Shown here one piece after another: positions 1 through 10,487 of a DNA stretch of 64,000 nucleotides (position 1 is the first letter of the stretch; each line of letters begins with the position of its first letter). Source of the DNA: Trypanosoma brucei gambiense DAL972 (taxonomy: Eukaryota; Euglenozoa; Kinetoplastea; Trypanosomatida; Trypanosomatidae). Under the pieces are notes generated by a model, which worked only from the letters and a program-made list of their open reading frames with translations, was not told the origin of the DNA and made no database searches. The stretch spans positions 806,001-870,000 of the forward strand of contig NC_026742.1 in assembly GCF_000210295.1 (NCBI RefSeq), written 5' to 3'. The position numbers were made by a program, and so were the translations under genes.

Positions 1-3000
1 GTCCGTTATGCCGTGTTAAGCGCCACCGCCCACCGACCAGCTGCGGCGCTCCATCTCGTACAGTATGCACTGGCACACAGCTGGATCGACAGTGGTATGG
101 CGTTGCAGCTGCTGCAGCACATACAACGCAATATGAAAGAACCGGTGCAGCGCCGCACTGCCGGCAGACAAGCGACAGCGTCGAATTCCCACATTGGCAT
201 GATCGGCGGTGAAACCGATAGCTACACTCTATCATGTGATGCTATCGTTTTTTTCAAAGAATTTGTTTCTCTTTGGAGCCAGCAGAGTTGTGTGGTGGCC
301 CCACTTGCACCTCTCTTCAATGAGATATTAATATTCCTGCAGCGTGGACCTCATACGGACCCATCAATATCGTCGTTCACTGCTTTATGTGGTTCAATAG
401 CAAACGTCCTCCGTCGACTCTCCACCGAATGGAAAGTGGAGCAACACGCTGATGTGGAGCTGGCGCTGGTTGCAGCGGTCCACGCAACTGTGCACCACGT
501 GGGGGCCTCTACGTTGAGCCGACGAGCTCTCTGGTCGGAGTGTCTGTGTCTCGTTCAGCTCTTCCACAGTCCACTCATTCGTCGAACCTATATCGTAGGA
601 GTACTGGAGGTAAATGAGGCAACATTTCGTGTGCTCCGTACGTTTATATCAAATTGTAATCGGTCTGAGGAGGCGTTTGTGGAGGGTATCGCGTTTCAGT
701 GGTTGCTGCCAGGGAAAGTACTGGAACTTCCTCAACTGGAAGAAATTTTTAGGGCACCAGGTGGCCTCACAAGCGCTGCAAATGCTTCGGTGTGGTGGTC
801 GTTGGGGTTGTTGCTGTATTCACTCGTATGGGCAAGTCGGCTCCGCTCGAAAGAACTCGTGCGGCACTTTGTTGGAGTGCTGCTACCGCTGCTTCAGCGG
901 CTTTTGCAGAATGAAGGGAATTGTACTATCATAAGTACTAGTGTTTCCCCACGCGAAATTAGGTCAGATGGGCTGGCGGCTGCCGTTGTTGCTGTGCAGT
1001 GCCTGACAAGCGGCGCACACGAAGAGGTGCTACATGACTGGCCCCACGTATATGAGCTGCTTTCAACGCTTCTCCAAGTGCCTGAACTGACTGCAACGGA
1101 GAAGGGAGAAGGGAATGATGTAAGTACCTTAGCAGATGTGTTGGGCGCAGTTCTCGACAAGTTGCGTCGTTCATTTCATTTCCTGATAAGGGGTGTTTCA
1201 CTCAACAAAGGTTACCGCACACATTGTCCGAAAGGTCCTACCACGCCGGCTAGTGACCGTGTAAAGGAACATGGAACCGCGGAAGGAAATAGTTCCGGGG
1301 AAGTGGTAGAAAGGAGTGCGTTTGTTTTTCTGGACATCTGTGAGGAGTTAACAAAGCGCCTCTCAGTTGGAACTAATGGCGAACGGCTTGTGCGAAACGG
1401 AATCACATCCTGCTTGGATAAAGTGATGAACTGTATTTGGGATGTCGGCTACGCTTTATTTGTGTGGCGCACACTTTTCAGTGGGTATCCAAATCAAGTA
1501 AACGCCAAGGTGCTGCAGCAGTTGCAAAGTCGGTACCACAGGGCCTTGTACATGCAAATGTTGCACCTTCCTGTACAGCATACAACTCCGTCCATACTGG
1601 AACGCTGGTTGGTTGTGATGAGTGGCTGTGACCGAAATGGTGGAACGACAAGGACACATGAAGAGTCGCACGAAAATAGGTTGTGTGCTGCAATAATAAA
1701 TGACATTACAACCCTGGACGCATGGGCAAGTTGCCGTTCGTTGCCACACGAGCCGGGTGCGCATGGACGCGAGTCTCGGGGAAGGGAACCATTGCTAATT
1801 GTTCCGATGGTTCTGAGAGTAATAAATTCAATTACGCAAGCTGCGATGAAGCGGTTCTCACAGTGCAAGTTGTCCCACACGAAAACGTGCTCCAAATCAT
1901 GGAGTGGTCTTCTGCAACTCGGTGGTGGCCGAGACGTGCATTCTCTTTTTGAAGATCACCTTCTGGTTACCACCATACAGCAACTACAAACCTTGCAGGA
2001 GGCGGGGTCTGCATTGGTATATATGATGCTCTGTGAAGGGAATACAGAAGTGTTGCAAATGGCGCCACAGATTATGTCGTGGTACTTTTGCCCCCGAACC
2101 GTTATGAATGCAGTTGTGCACAGCATGCATTCCGCTTCCCCAGATGTGCTGAAGCCTCTGTGGAAACCAGAGGTTCTCGTGGCTGCTTTTGAAGCACTGG
2201 GTGTGCAGAGTCGAATGCATGCAGCGGAGGGAATCTCTCCACCACGACTTTGCGTGGGGAGTCAGGCATCCCTCCTTTTGTCCTTGTTAACAAGTTCGTC
2301 AGTTGTCCGTGCAGTGGCGCGCATGGATGAAGAAGTCATAATCGCAGCCTTATTGTCACTTGAGGCTGCGGATCTTGAGCGTAGCGATAATGCACAGCAA
2401 ACTGCACACCAGCTGCTAGTTGCATTTCCAAAGATACTGGAGAGGCAACTGGTATCAATGCTGCTGAGGGGTCATCTTGGGGAGACACAACTGCACGCAC
2501 TCGATGTCATCGTGGAACGCACGGCGTCGGAGGTACGTAAGGGATCCGGCACTTGCAGTCCAGCACTCACTCGGGGTGCAGCCATGTGGATGCTGCTGCG
2601 CAGACCTAGCGAAAACCGTGGGGCACGAGCCGACGGATATGATGGTTTGGTGGAGTCCATAACTATGGAGGAAAGAATATTTTGCAATATAATGATTTTT
2701 TGTGGATCACAGTTTGAGGTTAACAGCTGTCGAGCGGGTGCTGTGCAGACGCAGCAGCGAAAACGAAAGCAACCGGCACCAAGAGAAATGCGTGCTCGTA
2801 ATCAGTTTATCCCTTACGCACTTGAGTGGGAGCAAGCGCTCAAGTTACTCACTGATGCCAACAAGGTTGAGCTATCAGATGTTGTGGACGTAAATGGCGC
2901 CTTCCTTGACGTCATAGAAATGTATGGTGCCTGCGTACCGATGGCATGGAAAGTGGGTTTCGCGGAAGAGCTACTGTCACACGAAGCCGGTTGTGACGAT

Positions 3001-5472
3001 CGTCACAAAGGCGAAGTCTTACCTAAAGTCCTTGTCCGCGACGTGGCAAGGGAACTCTTACATTGTCGGTCGTTTGCACCGGGTCAACCCGTTGATGACA
3101 GGGAGCTGTATCGAGTTGGTTTGAAGATATGGTCCTCTCTTTCGACGCGGAGAGGGGCTCTTGTACAATCTCCACCAAGTGGTGTATGGAACTTAGTTTG
3201 GAGGATTCTGAACGAGATGTTGAGAAACCGTTCGCATGTGCATGGAAGACCTGCCGGACTTGCTGAGGTGAGTGTGCTCCCGTTCAGTCTTTGCGTGGTC
3301 GAGCGTGCGGTTACGCACATATTGCGCTGCGGTGTCCGCTGGTCATTATTGCCGGGAGAGAGGGAGGACATACCGACGGTGGCTGCCTCGCTATTGCTAA
3401 TGCTGGAGCTGATAATCCCATGTCGATCCCTCCGTTTGGCGCTATTTGAGTCGGACAACATCACCCATGAAGAGGGCTCTGATGCCCCCGGTTGTGTCGC
3501 TGCCATCACTTGTGAGGAAAATTCTACAGGGGAACATGCAGTGTGGTCCACCCTTCTCAGTTTTGAAGTGCTACTGTTAACGTTACCTGGGCTCTTAGAT
3601 GGCAGCAGCGGAGCTGTCCCGAGCTGCGCCGCCGCCAAGGGCCAAAATGCTCTCGATGTCGTAACAACTCTGCCCAAGATGTTGCTCTACTTCGCGTGCC
3701 GCCATGTTTCGCACTTAACATCCCTCGGAGAGGATTCTGCTCGGGACCGGAGTGGTGCCGCGCAGGAGGAACTTGGCCGTTTGATAGAGCTCTGTGGCTG
3801 GCACATCGCTTCTTTTTCCAGTGCTTTGCTAACTGACAGCATTAAAGGGGAGGCCCCATCCACGGGGAAGCGCTTGGTCCTTGAAACCGCCGTCAAGAAC
3901 TTCGTTCGCGCGGCGCTACTTATGGGTGCATGGCGGGATATCTATTGGTTAGCATTCCGCATACTTGCCTGCGTGAAAACACTATTTGCGCACGGAGGGC
4001 GAGCATCAAAGCATCCTCAAATGTGGGGCTGGGTTGTTGGGCTGCTGCCGGCGATGGTCGTTGCTTCTGCGCGAACGAGCAGCAGCATTCAAGTCCAGGT
4101 TTCCACTCTCATAAAGGAAGTCCCATTGGACCTTTTACGTTTGGTTCCCTACGGCGAGGTCCCTACTGTAAATGGGTTGGATAATGAAGAGGAGGTACGA
4201 ATACGACAGGGTGTTCTTTCTGTCCTCCTTAGGCAGGTGGAACAAAGCATTTGGTTGAAAACGGAGGAAGTGCTGCGGGAGCGCGGACGGTCCCTCGCCT
4301 TCGCGGACCGCCTCTCAGCCGTCAAACCATTGGTTCAACTGGGTATGCATCTCGAGGTGTGGAAGGGCAATGGCGCACGAGCCAGTAGCTTCCTGGAGAC
4401 GTTGCTGTTTTTCCTTTCGGAACGCCAATTTAAACTTTTGTGCGAAGCGTCGCGTGTGGAGAACAGAAGCAAAGCCTTGTCGGTGAGGGCGGTTTCTCCG
4501 TCTGAGCGGTTGCCGCAGAAACCAGAGATGACGTGGGAGGAAGCCCTCACACTCTTACTTCGGTCAAACAGAGCAGAATTCTGCAGTTTCTTGCAGAAAT
4601 CTTCATCTAGCAGTAAATCCACAACACCGAAGCTTCACAACGCGCTGTCTATTTTCAAATCTTCTCATATTTCGTGCTGCACACCATGGTGGGCGGCCAT
4701 CACATTGTTTTGCAGGTCCGATGGACCACCCCATGTGATTCATGTGTTTCCTGCATTTTTTTCTGAACGAGTGATCGAGCGGTGTCCGTCTTGGAAGACG
4801 GCACTACGAGCACTGCAGCATTCGTTATCAACAGTACCACACACCACGCGAGTGCAACAATACCTTGTGTACTTGATACTGCGACGATTGCGCACAGATC
4901 CCACATGGGCGATAGAGGAAAGTTACACATCCGCTCCAACTAAACTATTGGGTGAGCACCTCTCCTGGCAAACCGCCTGCTGGTGCTACGATCAACTGGC
5001 ACGGAAGGGTAAAGGAGCTCCGCCAATACAACAGCGGACGATGACTGAGTTGCTTCGCCACTGCGTGCTAGACCCAGAAGCGACACTGTCCATGTACGAG
5101 GTGTACTGGGCCCAAGGGTACAATCGAGCAGAAGGTGTGAATTCTTTCCTCTCGCTTCTGCGAGCAGGACGCCGCGGCAACAGCGAAAAGTTGGTGCTAC
5201 GCGCAATGCGAGACTACATCAAACAGTGTGACGAGTGGAACGGCGCACAGTGCAACACACAGCGTCGCAAAATAAAGAGCCCTCCATTTACTGCCGAGGG
5301 AAACGCAACGCTGTGCCGTGCCTTCCTTAGTGTATGCTCTGGTGGAATTGTTTCACAGCAAGCCAGGACAGAGGTGGCGGCAGCATTGAAACAGCGAGGA
5401 TGTATTGGCGAAGTGGAGGAGCTTCTCATCGTGTCCGGGTGTAGTGAAGGCGCGCGTCCGAGGGACACGTAA
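1..5472 (+). CDS. giant helical-repeat (PPR-like, W-x-x-A-L type) protein, N terminus outside window
   Basis: The frame is open from the first base, so the real start lies upstream; at least 1,820 codons are present, ending at a TAA. No enzyme motif is visible. The protein is almost entirely alpha-helical and Leu/Ala-rich, with recurrent short units carrying Trp followed by Ala-Leu, such as EWEQALKLL, TWEEALTLLL, SWKTALRAL and SWQTACWCY. The same pattern recurs in the 1,651-residue protein at 49.5-54.5 kb. In trypanosomatids such long pentatricopeptide-like proteins are usually mitochondrial and act in rRNA maturation or mitoribosome assembly; that role is inferred by family resemblance only. 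A Ser-rich linker lies near the C-terminal fifth (around 4,600). Targeting cannot be judged without the N terminus. It is certainly a real gene, but its function is unknown. Confidence 0.85.
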   Translation, partial: VRYAVLSATAHRPAAALHLVQYALAHSWIDSGMALQLLQHIQRNMKEPVQRRTAGRQATASNSHIGMIGGETDSYTLSCDAIVFFKEFVSLWSQQSCVVAPLAPLFNEILIFLQRGPHTDPSISSFTALCGSIANVLRRLSTEWKVEQHADVELALVAAVHATVHHVGASTLSRRALWSECLCLVQLFHSPLIRRTYIVGVLEVNEATFRVLRTFISNCNRSEEAFVEGIAFQWLLPGKVLELPQLEEIFRAPGGLTSAANASVWWSLGLLLYSLVWASRLRSKELVRHFVGVLLPLLQRLLQNEGNCTIISTSVSPREIRSDGLAAAVVAVQCLTSGAHEEVLHDWPHVYELLSTLLQVPELTATEKGEGNDVSTLADVLGAVLDKLRRSFHFLIRGVSLNKGYRTHCPKGPTTPASDRVKEHGTAEGNSSGEVVERSAFVFLDICEELTKRLSVGTNGERLVRNGITSCLDKVMNCIWDVGYALFVWRTLFSGYPNQVNAKVLQQLQSRYHRALYMQMLHLPVQHTTPSILERWLVVMSGCDRNGGTTRTHEESHENRLCAAIINDITTLDAWASCRSLPHEPGAHGRESRGREPLLIVPMVLRVINSITQAAMKRFSQCKLSHTKTCSKSWSGLLQLGGGRDVHSLFEDHLLVTTIQQLQTLQEAGSALVYMMLCEGNTEVLQMAPQIMSWYFCPRTVMNAVVHSMHSASPDVLKPLWKPEVLVAAFEALGVQSRMHAAEGISPPRLCVGSQASLLLSLLTSSSVVRAVARMDEEVIIAALLSLEAADLERSDNAQQTAHQLLVAFPKILERQLVSMLLRGHLGETQLHALDVIVERTASEVRKGSGTCSPALTRGAAMWMLLRRPSENRGARADGYDGLVESITMEERIFCNIMIFCGSQFEVNSCRAGAVQTQQRKRKQPAPREMRARNQFIPYALEWEQALKLLTDANKVELSDVVDVNGAFLDVIEMYGACVPMAWKVGFAEELLSHEAGCDDRHKGEVLPKVLVRDVARELLHCRSFAPGQPVDDRELYRVGLKIWSSLSTRRGALVQSPPSGVWNLVWRILNEMLRNRSHVHGRPAGLAEVSVLPFSLCVVERAVTHILRCGVRWSLLPGEREDIPTVAASLLLMLELIIPCRSLRLALFESDNITHEEGSDAPGCVAAITCEENSTGEHAVWSTLLSFEVLLLTLPGLLDGSSGAVPSCAAAKGQNALDVVTTLPKMLLYFACRHVSHLTSLGEDSARDRSGAAQEELGRLIELCGWHIASFSSALLTDSIKGEAPSTGKRLVLETAVKNFVRAALLMGAWRDIYWLAFRILACVKTLFAHGGRASKHPQMWGWVVGLLPAMVVASARTSSSIQVQVSTLIKEVPLDLLRLVPYGEVPTVNGLDNEEEVRIRQGVLSVLLRQVEQSIWLKTEEVLRERGRSLAFADRLSAVKPLVQLGMHLEVWKGNGARASSFLETLLFFLSERQFKLLCEASRVENRSKALSVRAVSPSERLPQKPEMTWEEALTLLLRSNRAEFCSFLQKSSSSSKSTTPKLHNALSIFKSSHISCCTPWWAAITLFCRSDGPPHVIHVFPAFFSERVIERCPSWKTALRALQHSLSTVPHTTRVQQYLVYLILRRLRTDPTWAIEESYTSAPTKLLGEHLSWQTACWCYDQLARKGKGAPPIQQRTMTELLRHCVLDPEATLSMYEVYWAQGYNRAEGVNSFLSLLRAGRRGNSEKLVLRAMRDYIKQCDEWNGAQCNTQRRKIKSPPFTAEGNATLCRAFLSVCSGGIVSQQARTEVAAALKQRGCIGEVEELLIVSGCSEGARPRDT

Positions 5473-8463
5473 GGAGGGAAGTCAGCCTTTCCCCCTTCAG
5501 TGGGCGATTTGTTCATTACTCGAATGACATGAAGGTGTTGTCGCTCAAGGAAGGTGTGGGGAAGCAGGCATTATGCCCCACTCCTTGCATGTGCCCTATT
5601 TTTTTTTGTGTGTGTGTTTACACTCTCTTGATACCCATTATGTTTTATCCTCTGTTGATTCGTCATTGTGTCGAAACCTTTCCGCTTCATCACATTCGTC
5701 TCTTGTACCCAAATATCCGATTTCCCCTTTTCTTTGCACCCCTTTCGCCCGTAGTTTATCGGTGTTCACTTTCTGCCGTGTCGTCAATTCTCTACTTCTC
5801 ACCATCGGTCCCTTTACGCGGCCGGAGTTTGTTTGCATGGCAGACAGTTCCGACACCCGATTGTCACTAGCGAGGACTACGGAGTACCTCATTTTTAGCC
5901 ACCAAAGAAAATCTTGCGGAAAACAGTCGCAGGGTTCCGTCTTTCCCTAGTAGAATCTTAGGAACACCGGAGGTCATCCACCATCATAACTAGTGCCATC
6001 GCCGACAACGCACTGAAAGAAAAATGAAAGAAGTGCGCATTAACGGTAAGTGGTTACATGGTGGAAGGTCCCTCCTCGTCGATATAAACTCATAAATACA
6101 CCCCTTTTCCCGTTTACGCCTCAGCGATCGAGCACATAAGCCTGTGTTTCCTGCTGTTTGCGCGAAGAGCATATGTGATAGTGCTGCTATGTTTTGCTAG
6201 TCCCTCTCCTTCCTTCAACACTCAAAAAAGAAAAAAAAAACTTCACCGATGTGGCATACGTAACGGTAGGGGGTGACCAATCCTGTTGGTTTTGCAGGCC
6301 GCGTGAGTCATATCACTATGTACTGTCGAGAAGCATGTGCATGACAAGTTGGGGCATTGCATCCATGAAGTATGCATCACCCTCAACTTGCTGCAACTGG
6401 AAGGGAAAATCATGGTGTCCCCGTTTTTCCGTCGTCTCACATGCTTACATCCCTTCAGCAGGAACTCAAGGAGGGGAAAACGGCAATCAGCCACTGGAAG
6501 CGTGTACGTCAGGGGCCCCTGTTTCTTCCGGGTACCACATCTGTACGTGTTGTGCCACTAATTAAGCGTCATTTAGCAATGAGGGGGAGGGGAAAGCCAT
6601 CATCTGTAGTTGTTCCTTTTGGTTTCTGGTTTTATTGCTGGGGGAGGGAATATAAGGCAATGGGTAAGAAGCTATGTGCGTTCACCTTGTTTTTTTTTTC
6701 TTGGGTGTGTGTGGGGGAGGGAGGGAGTTTATCGCCGCACCGTGGGCGACGCACAGGATAGGTGAGGGAGCACACGCTTTTCCTACTGAATCGCATGTAT
6801 TGTATTGGCTGCATGGTATACAAGAACGCATTAAGGGATTCTCGCAACTCGTTGTGACGAAGGTAAGAAATACCGTAAGGATTGTTTCCTAATGCTTTGA
6901 TAGCTGGGTCAGCGGGGTCCTCTGGCTTAGCTTCAGCTAAGGGTTGTTTGTTGTTTACTGCTTGGTGGAATTGGGAGTGCCCCGCGCTCGGAATTGTGCC
7001 CAGAGTGGGATGAGCGTGCGCGAAGCAGAAATGGGGTTTGTGATTTAATCTCAGCTGATTATAATGTGCTGAACCATCCGATGAGTTGGGTGGGAAGGTG
7101 AGTAGAAGCACATTCCCGTCTGAATGATTCTTACCGTGTTGGGGGTTTTGTGTGGCTTAAATTGCTGCTTGAGAGGTGGCAAGAAAAGAACTCTCTGACA
7201 GGTGCCACCCTCATCTCACACTTCTTCCGTATGGGGAAGGAAGTGGGTTGGAGGTGTATGCCTTTCAATCGCACTACAGGTGGGAAATTTGTAATCCGAG
7301 ATGGGTTCCTTCCCCCATGTCGCTGAGGTGACACATGACGTGGTGTAGACATAGACACTTCTCTGAGTGTTCCCCCTCCCCCTTGGAACTAAAAGATGAA
7401 GATGGGAGGGTTAGGTCGACGTAAGCATCCAGTGATCAAACACCCGCCATTCGTGGTCTTAAGCGCTTTCCAGAGCGGCCCAAACTGGTGGGAAGTAAAA
7501 CGTTTCGTGAAATGCGCAGTTGCGACTAATCAACACATTGAATGAGGGGGAATGGTGGGCGCACTGGTTTGCATGCCTTCACCCCGTTGTGTGTGTGGGT
7601 TTGTGGGTTACAGTTGCCGTTGGGTGTTTTTCCTGACTGCGGGGGGTAACCGTATGTGTCTGGAGTTTGAAACTGACTCGTTCCGTGGCGATTATCACTG
7701 CCCTGCATTCCGTGGATCATCCGATTCGACGGTGCAAAAAAAATCCAATGCGGTGGGGTTTGTTGCGCTGCGAACGATGTCGAACGGGGGAAGATGGAGC
7801 GCGGGGAAGGCTAGAAGGCCAGCAATTGGTTTTCCCTACTATGATGCGAGCGGTCGCTATTAGTTCCTATTTTTCGCTATGGTGGTAGCGTGGCCTGCTG
7901 TGATGAAGTGTGAATGCGGCGGTATGCTGGGTTAGGGGGAGAGTTACTGCCTGAAACAGGTCCTTGTCCGATAGTGGTTACGGCAGTCGCATGGGGACCG
8001 ACTGTACAGTAGCCGGATCAGTGACGGAATTTCAACTCCAATGTGAAATCTCCAATTAATCTTAATTCGGTTTAAAGCCCCCATTTTCCACCGCCTATGT
8101 CGTTGGAAGGATTCTTCTAACACTGGACAGGGCCGATAGCTGGGTTTGGCCATGTTGCTTGTAGAAATCAGTAGGAAGTTTTCCTTAAGAATGGTGGGCG
8201 CTCACCGTTACAACTTTCTGGCACCGTATCATTTCACTCTACCGCACAGTATGCAGATAAAATTCGTGTTGTAGTGTCTCGAAAGACACTCTTTGTTTGC
8301 GCCGAGCACTCCCCACATCCGGGAACGCGATTTTACTTTTTCATCTTCGCTTGTCTTTTGTTGTCTTCTTATAAAATGAACTCTTGAACGCTGTGGGTGC
8401 AGCATGTTTGTTCGTACCGCCGTTCCCGACGAGCATTAGCCTAATTACAGTTACCCCTATCCC
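5473..8463. other. 3-kb intergenic region, no convincing protein gene
   Basis: This stretch is long for a trypanosome spacer. It contains T- and C-rich tracts (5,590-5,830) and an A-run near 6,225. Short open frames up to about 130 codons have no domain and low-complexity ends, so I read them as chance. It must hold the 3' UTR of the upstream gene and the trans-splice acceptor of the next one; a pyrimidine-rich stretch ending in CAG lies shortly before 8,464. A weak C/D-snoRNA-like element at 7,894-7,960 is listed separately. Confidence 0.6.
7894..7960 (+). ncRNA. possible C/D-box snoRNA (weak)
   Basis: A GTGATGA C box (7,900-7,906) and a CTGA D box (7,951-7,954) are bracketed by CCTG (7,894-7,897) and CAGG (7,957-7,960), which can form the closing stem. 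The 67-nt length is slightly short for trypanosome C/D snoRNAs, which normally occur in clusters with single-hairpin H/ACA RNAs. I did not find a neighbour or verify an rRNA antisense match, so this may be coincidence. Confidence 0.15.
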
Positions 8464-10251
8464 ATGTTGCGGCGCTCTCGGTTTCTCCGTGGTTCTACAA
8501 ACCGTTACACCGATGGGTCGGGGCGGCGTCTCGACTCGTCCAACATTCCCAGTGATTTGGACCTACAACCGATAAGCAACCGCGCGTATCCCGTACGAGG
8601 GGAACACTGGCAGCCCGTGTTGGTAGGAGAGCCGTCTCCCCACAAGGGGAACGTCATTGTGTCCGGTGCTGGTACCGTTGGCATGGCAACTGCGGCTATT
8701 TTCGCACTGCGTGGATGGCACGCTACAGTCGTGGAACGGCAACCTTCCGTCTTACGGATGCAAAGTGCTACAAGCGAGGGTGGTGAGATCCTTTCATCAT
8801 ACTATGGCAGCCTATCGGCTGGGCTGCAGCACGCACTCATTACACGACGTGCAGCCGATGCGCTGCAGGCTGCCGGATTACGGGTTAGCGCCTTCAGACA
8901 CTGTGGTGTGCCTGTTACGGGCGTGCTAGATCACCCTGGGGCATACAACAGCTGGTTCACCAGGGGCCTTGTTGAGCATCACCCGTTCGCGGTTAAGATG
9001 CTTTCTGTAAACTTACTAGCGCTACGGCAGGTACTGGAGAAGCACTTGCACAACCTTCCTACTGGAAATTGCCGTGTGTTTCACCAACACGTGGTGGAGG
9101 CGGTGAACCCACTGAAACAGCAGCTTGTTGTGAAACCTATAAGTGATAGCAGCAAGCCCCTAGAGGGAGCGCGGAGCGCGGTCCACAACGGAGACGACAA
9201 CCCTTTTAGCAGTAATGAAGTCGATAAGCATGGCATGCAACAAGGCACTCACATGGAAACCAGTCTTACACTTCATCGTGTAAAGTGGGAGAAGAAATAT
9301 GCAAACGATGCTGTGGATTACGATCTACTTGTGTGTGCTGAGGGTGTCAATTCCCGCCTGCGAGATCTTGTTGACGTGGAGGGGTTCGCAGCCGACGTGG
9401 ACTTCGGCGTACGATGGTTGGTTCTCAGAAGCAGGCACCTGAGTTCTGAGCATATTCACCGTTGGTTACACCGGCGGAAAGGCCCAGCACCGTTGCACGA
9501 AGTTTGCTCGCCCCATCAAGTACCTCTTGCCATAGCTTTCCCACGGATTCCACAGAACAAAGAGGCACCACCGACTGCCCGTGCTGGTGATTCAGAAGCT
9601 GATGTTGAGGCAACAAAAAGTTTTGCGCTCATGTTGTACGCCCCCATGGATGACCTGCAGCGGCTTTCGGACCATGAGGCTCTACGAACGTTCTGCCCTG
9701 ATATTGTGCAGGCAGACGGGTCTTGTAACGCTACTTCTTATGCCAAGAACGTGGTGCCATTTCCCACCATACATTGTGAAAACTTGTATAATGCTGTTGG
9801 GCTCCCCTCCGCAGTGGTGGTCGGGGACGCAGCACATACATGCAACCCGTTCTGGCTTCAGGGTCTCGCAATGGGCCTCGAGGACGGTGTAAATTTGCTT
9901 AACCAAGTGGACGCCTATTCCAAACACTTTTACGATGCCATCAAGCAGTACAGCCAAGAGCGCGGTTGCAGCGGCGATGCTCTACGGTTGATTACAGACC
10001 GTTGCTTGTACTACGAACGCACAAAGCATATCAATCCGTTGGTGCGTTTCCAGGACAGCTACAGGCGCGCCATGAATATAATACTTCCAAAAATAATGAA
10101 TGAGTATTACACCGGTGCCTCTGTCAATCAACTTTACTCCAAGAGCCTGGAATCAATGCTAAACGGCAGGGGCTATGCTTCGTACGAGTTTGCTGAGAAG
10201 CAACAATCCAAACACAGCGCGTTCCATCACATTGGCAGGGTATATACGTAG
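8464..10251 (+). CDS. FAD-dependent monooxygenase, kynurenine 3-monooxygenase-like
   Basis: This is a 595-residue class A flavoprotein hydroxylase. A GxGxxG dinucleotide fold (VSGAGTVGMA) begins near residue 67 and continues into an acidic/basic strand end (VVER) that contacts the ADP of FAD. A DG-like segment (LLVCAEGVNSRLRDL) sits mid-protein, and the second FAD motif GDAAH, followed by NPFWLQGLAMGLED, is near residue 453. This arrangement matches kynurenine 3-monooxygenase and related aromatic hydroxylases that use NADPH and O2; the actual substrate is not shown. The first 25 residues are basic and Arg/Ser-rich (MLRRSRFLRGS), consistent with mitochondrial targeting. The ATG is preceded by a plausible splice acceptor (TTACAG). 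The C-terminal 100 residues lack the hydrophobic anchor typical of animal kynurenine 3-monooxygenase. A low-conservation insert rich in Ser/Asn/Gly lies around residues 230-265. Confidence 0.8.
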   Translation: MLRRSRFLRGSTNRYTDGSGRRLDSSNIPSDLDLQPISNRAYPVRGEHWQPVLVGEPSPHKGNVIVSGAGTVGMATAAIFALRGWHATVVERQPSVLRMQSATSEGGEILSSYYGSLSAGLQHALITRRAADALQAAGLRVSAFRHCGVPVTGVLDHPGAYNSWFTRGLVEHHPFAVKMLSVNLLALRQVLEKHLHNLPTGNCRVFHQHVVEAVNPLKQQLVVKPISDSSKPLEGARSAVHNGDDNPFSSNEVDKHGMQQGTHMETSLTLHRVKWEKKYANDAVDYDLLVCAEGVNSRLRDLVDVEGFAADVDFGVRWLVLRSRHLSSEHIHRWLHRRKGPAPLHEVCSPHQVPLAIAFPRIPQNKEAPPTARAGDSEADVEATKSFALMLYAPMDDLQRLSDHEALRTFCPDIVQADGSCNATSYAKNVVPFPTIHCENLYNAVGLPSAVVVGDAAHTCNPFWLQGLAMGLEDGVNLLNQVDAYSKHFYDAIKQYSQERGCSGDALRLITDRCLYYERTKHINPLVRFQDSYRRAMNIILPKIMNEYYTGASVNQLYSKSLESMLNGRGYASYEFAEKQQSKHSAFHHIGRVYT

Positions 10252-10487
10252 GTTCAATAGGCAAACACGCAAGTGCACCCGCAGCAATCGATAAAAGAGT
10301 TTTCGGTTCCCCACCGAAACAGCGGTGTTTTGCACCGTGGTTTCAGAGGCAAAGAATATTTGTGATCTCGCAACCGATTCTCCCTTTTTTTATTAATTCC
10401 GTTAGTCCCTACGCGTGCATTCATTCAGACCTAAAGGCACAAGTCTACAACAGTCGGCAAAAAGGAAGAATCGGCGACGGCAGCAAT

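Noticed and set aside
3084..3677. 197-codon minus-strand frame inside the first giant gene
   Set aside because: It is a shadow of the long + strand frame; Ser/Arg/Thr-rich composition is typical of antisense reading.
5529..5950. Overlapping 113- and 125-codon frames after the first gene
   Set aside because: They translate pyrimidine-rich 3' UTR sequence in two phases at once, giving Ser/Leu/Phe/Pro-rich strings.
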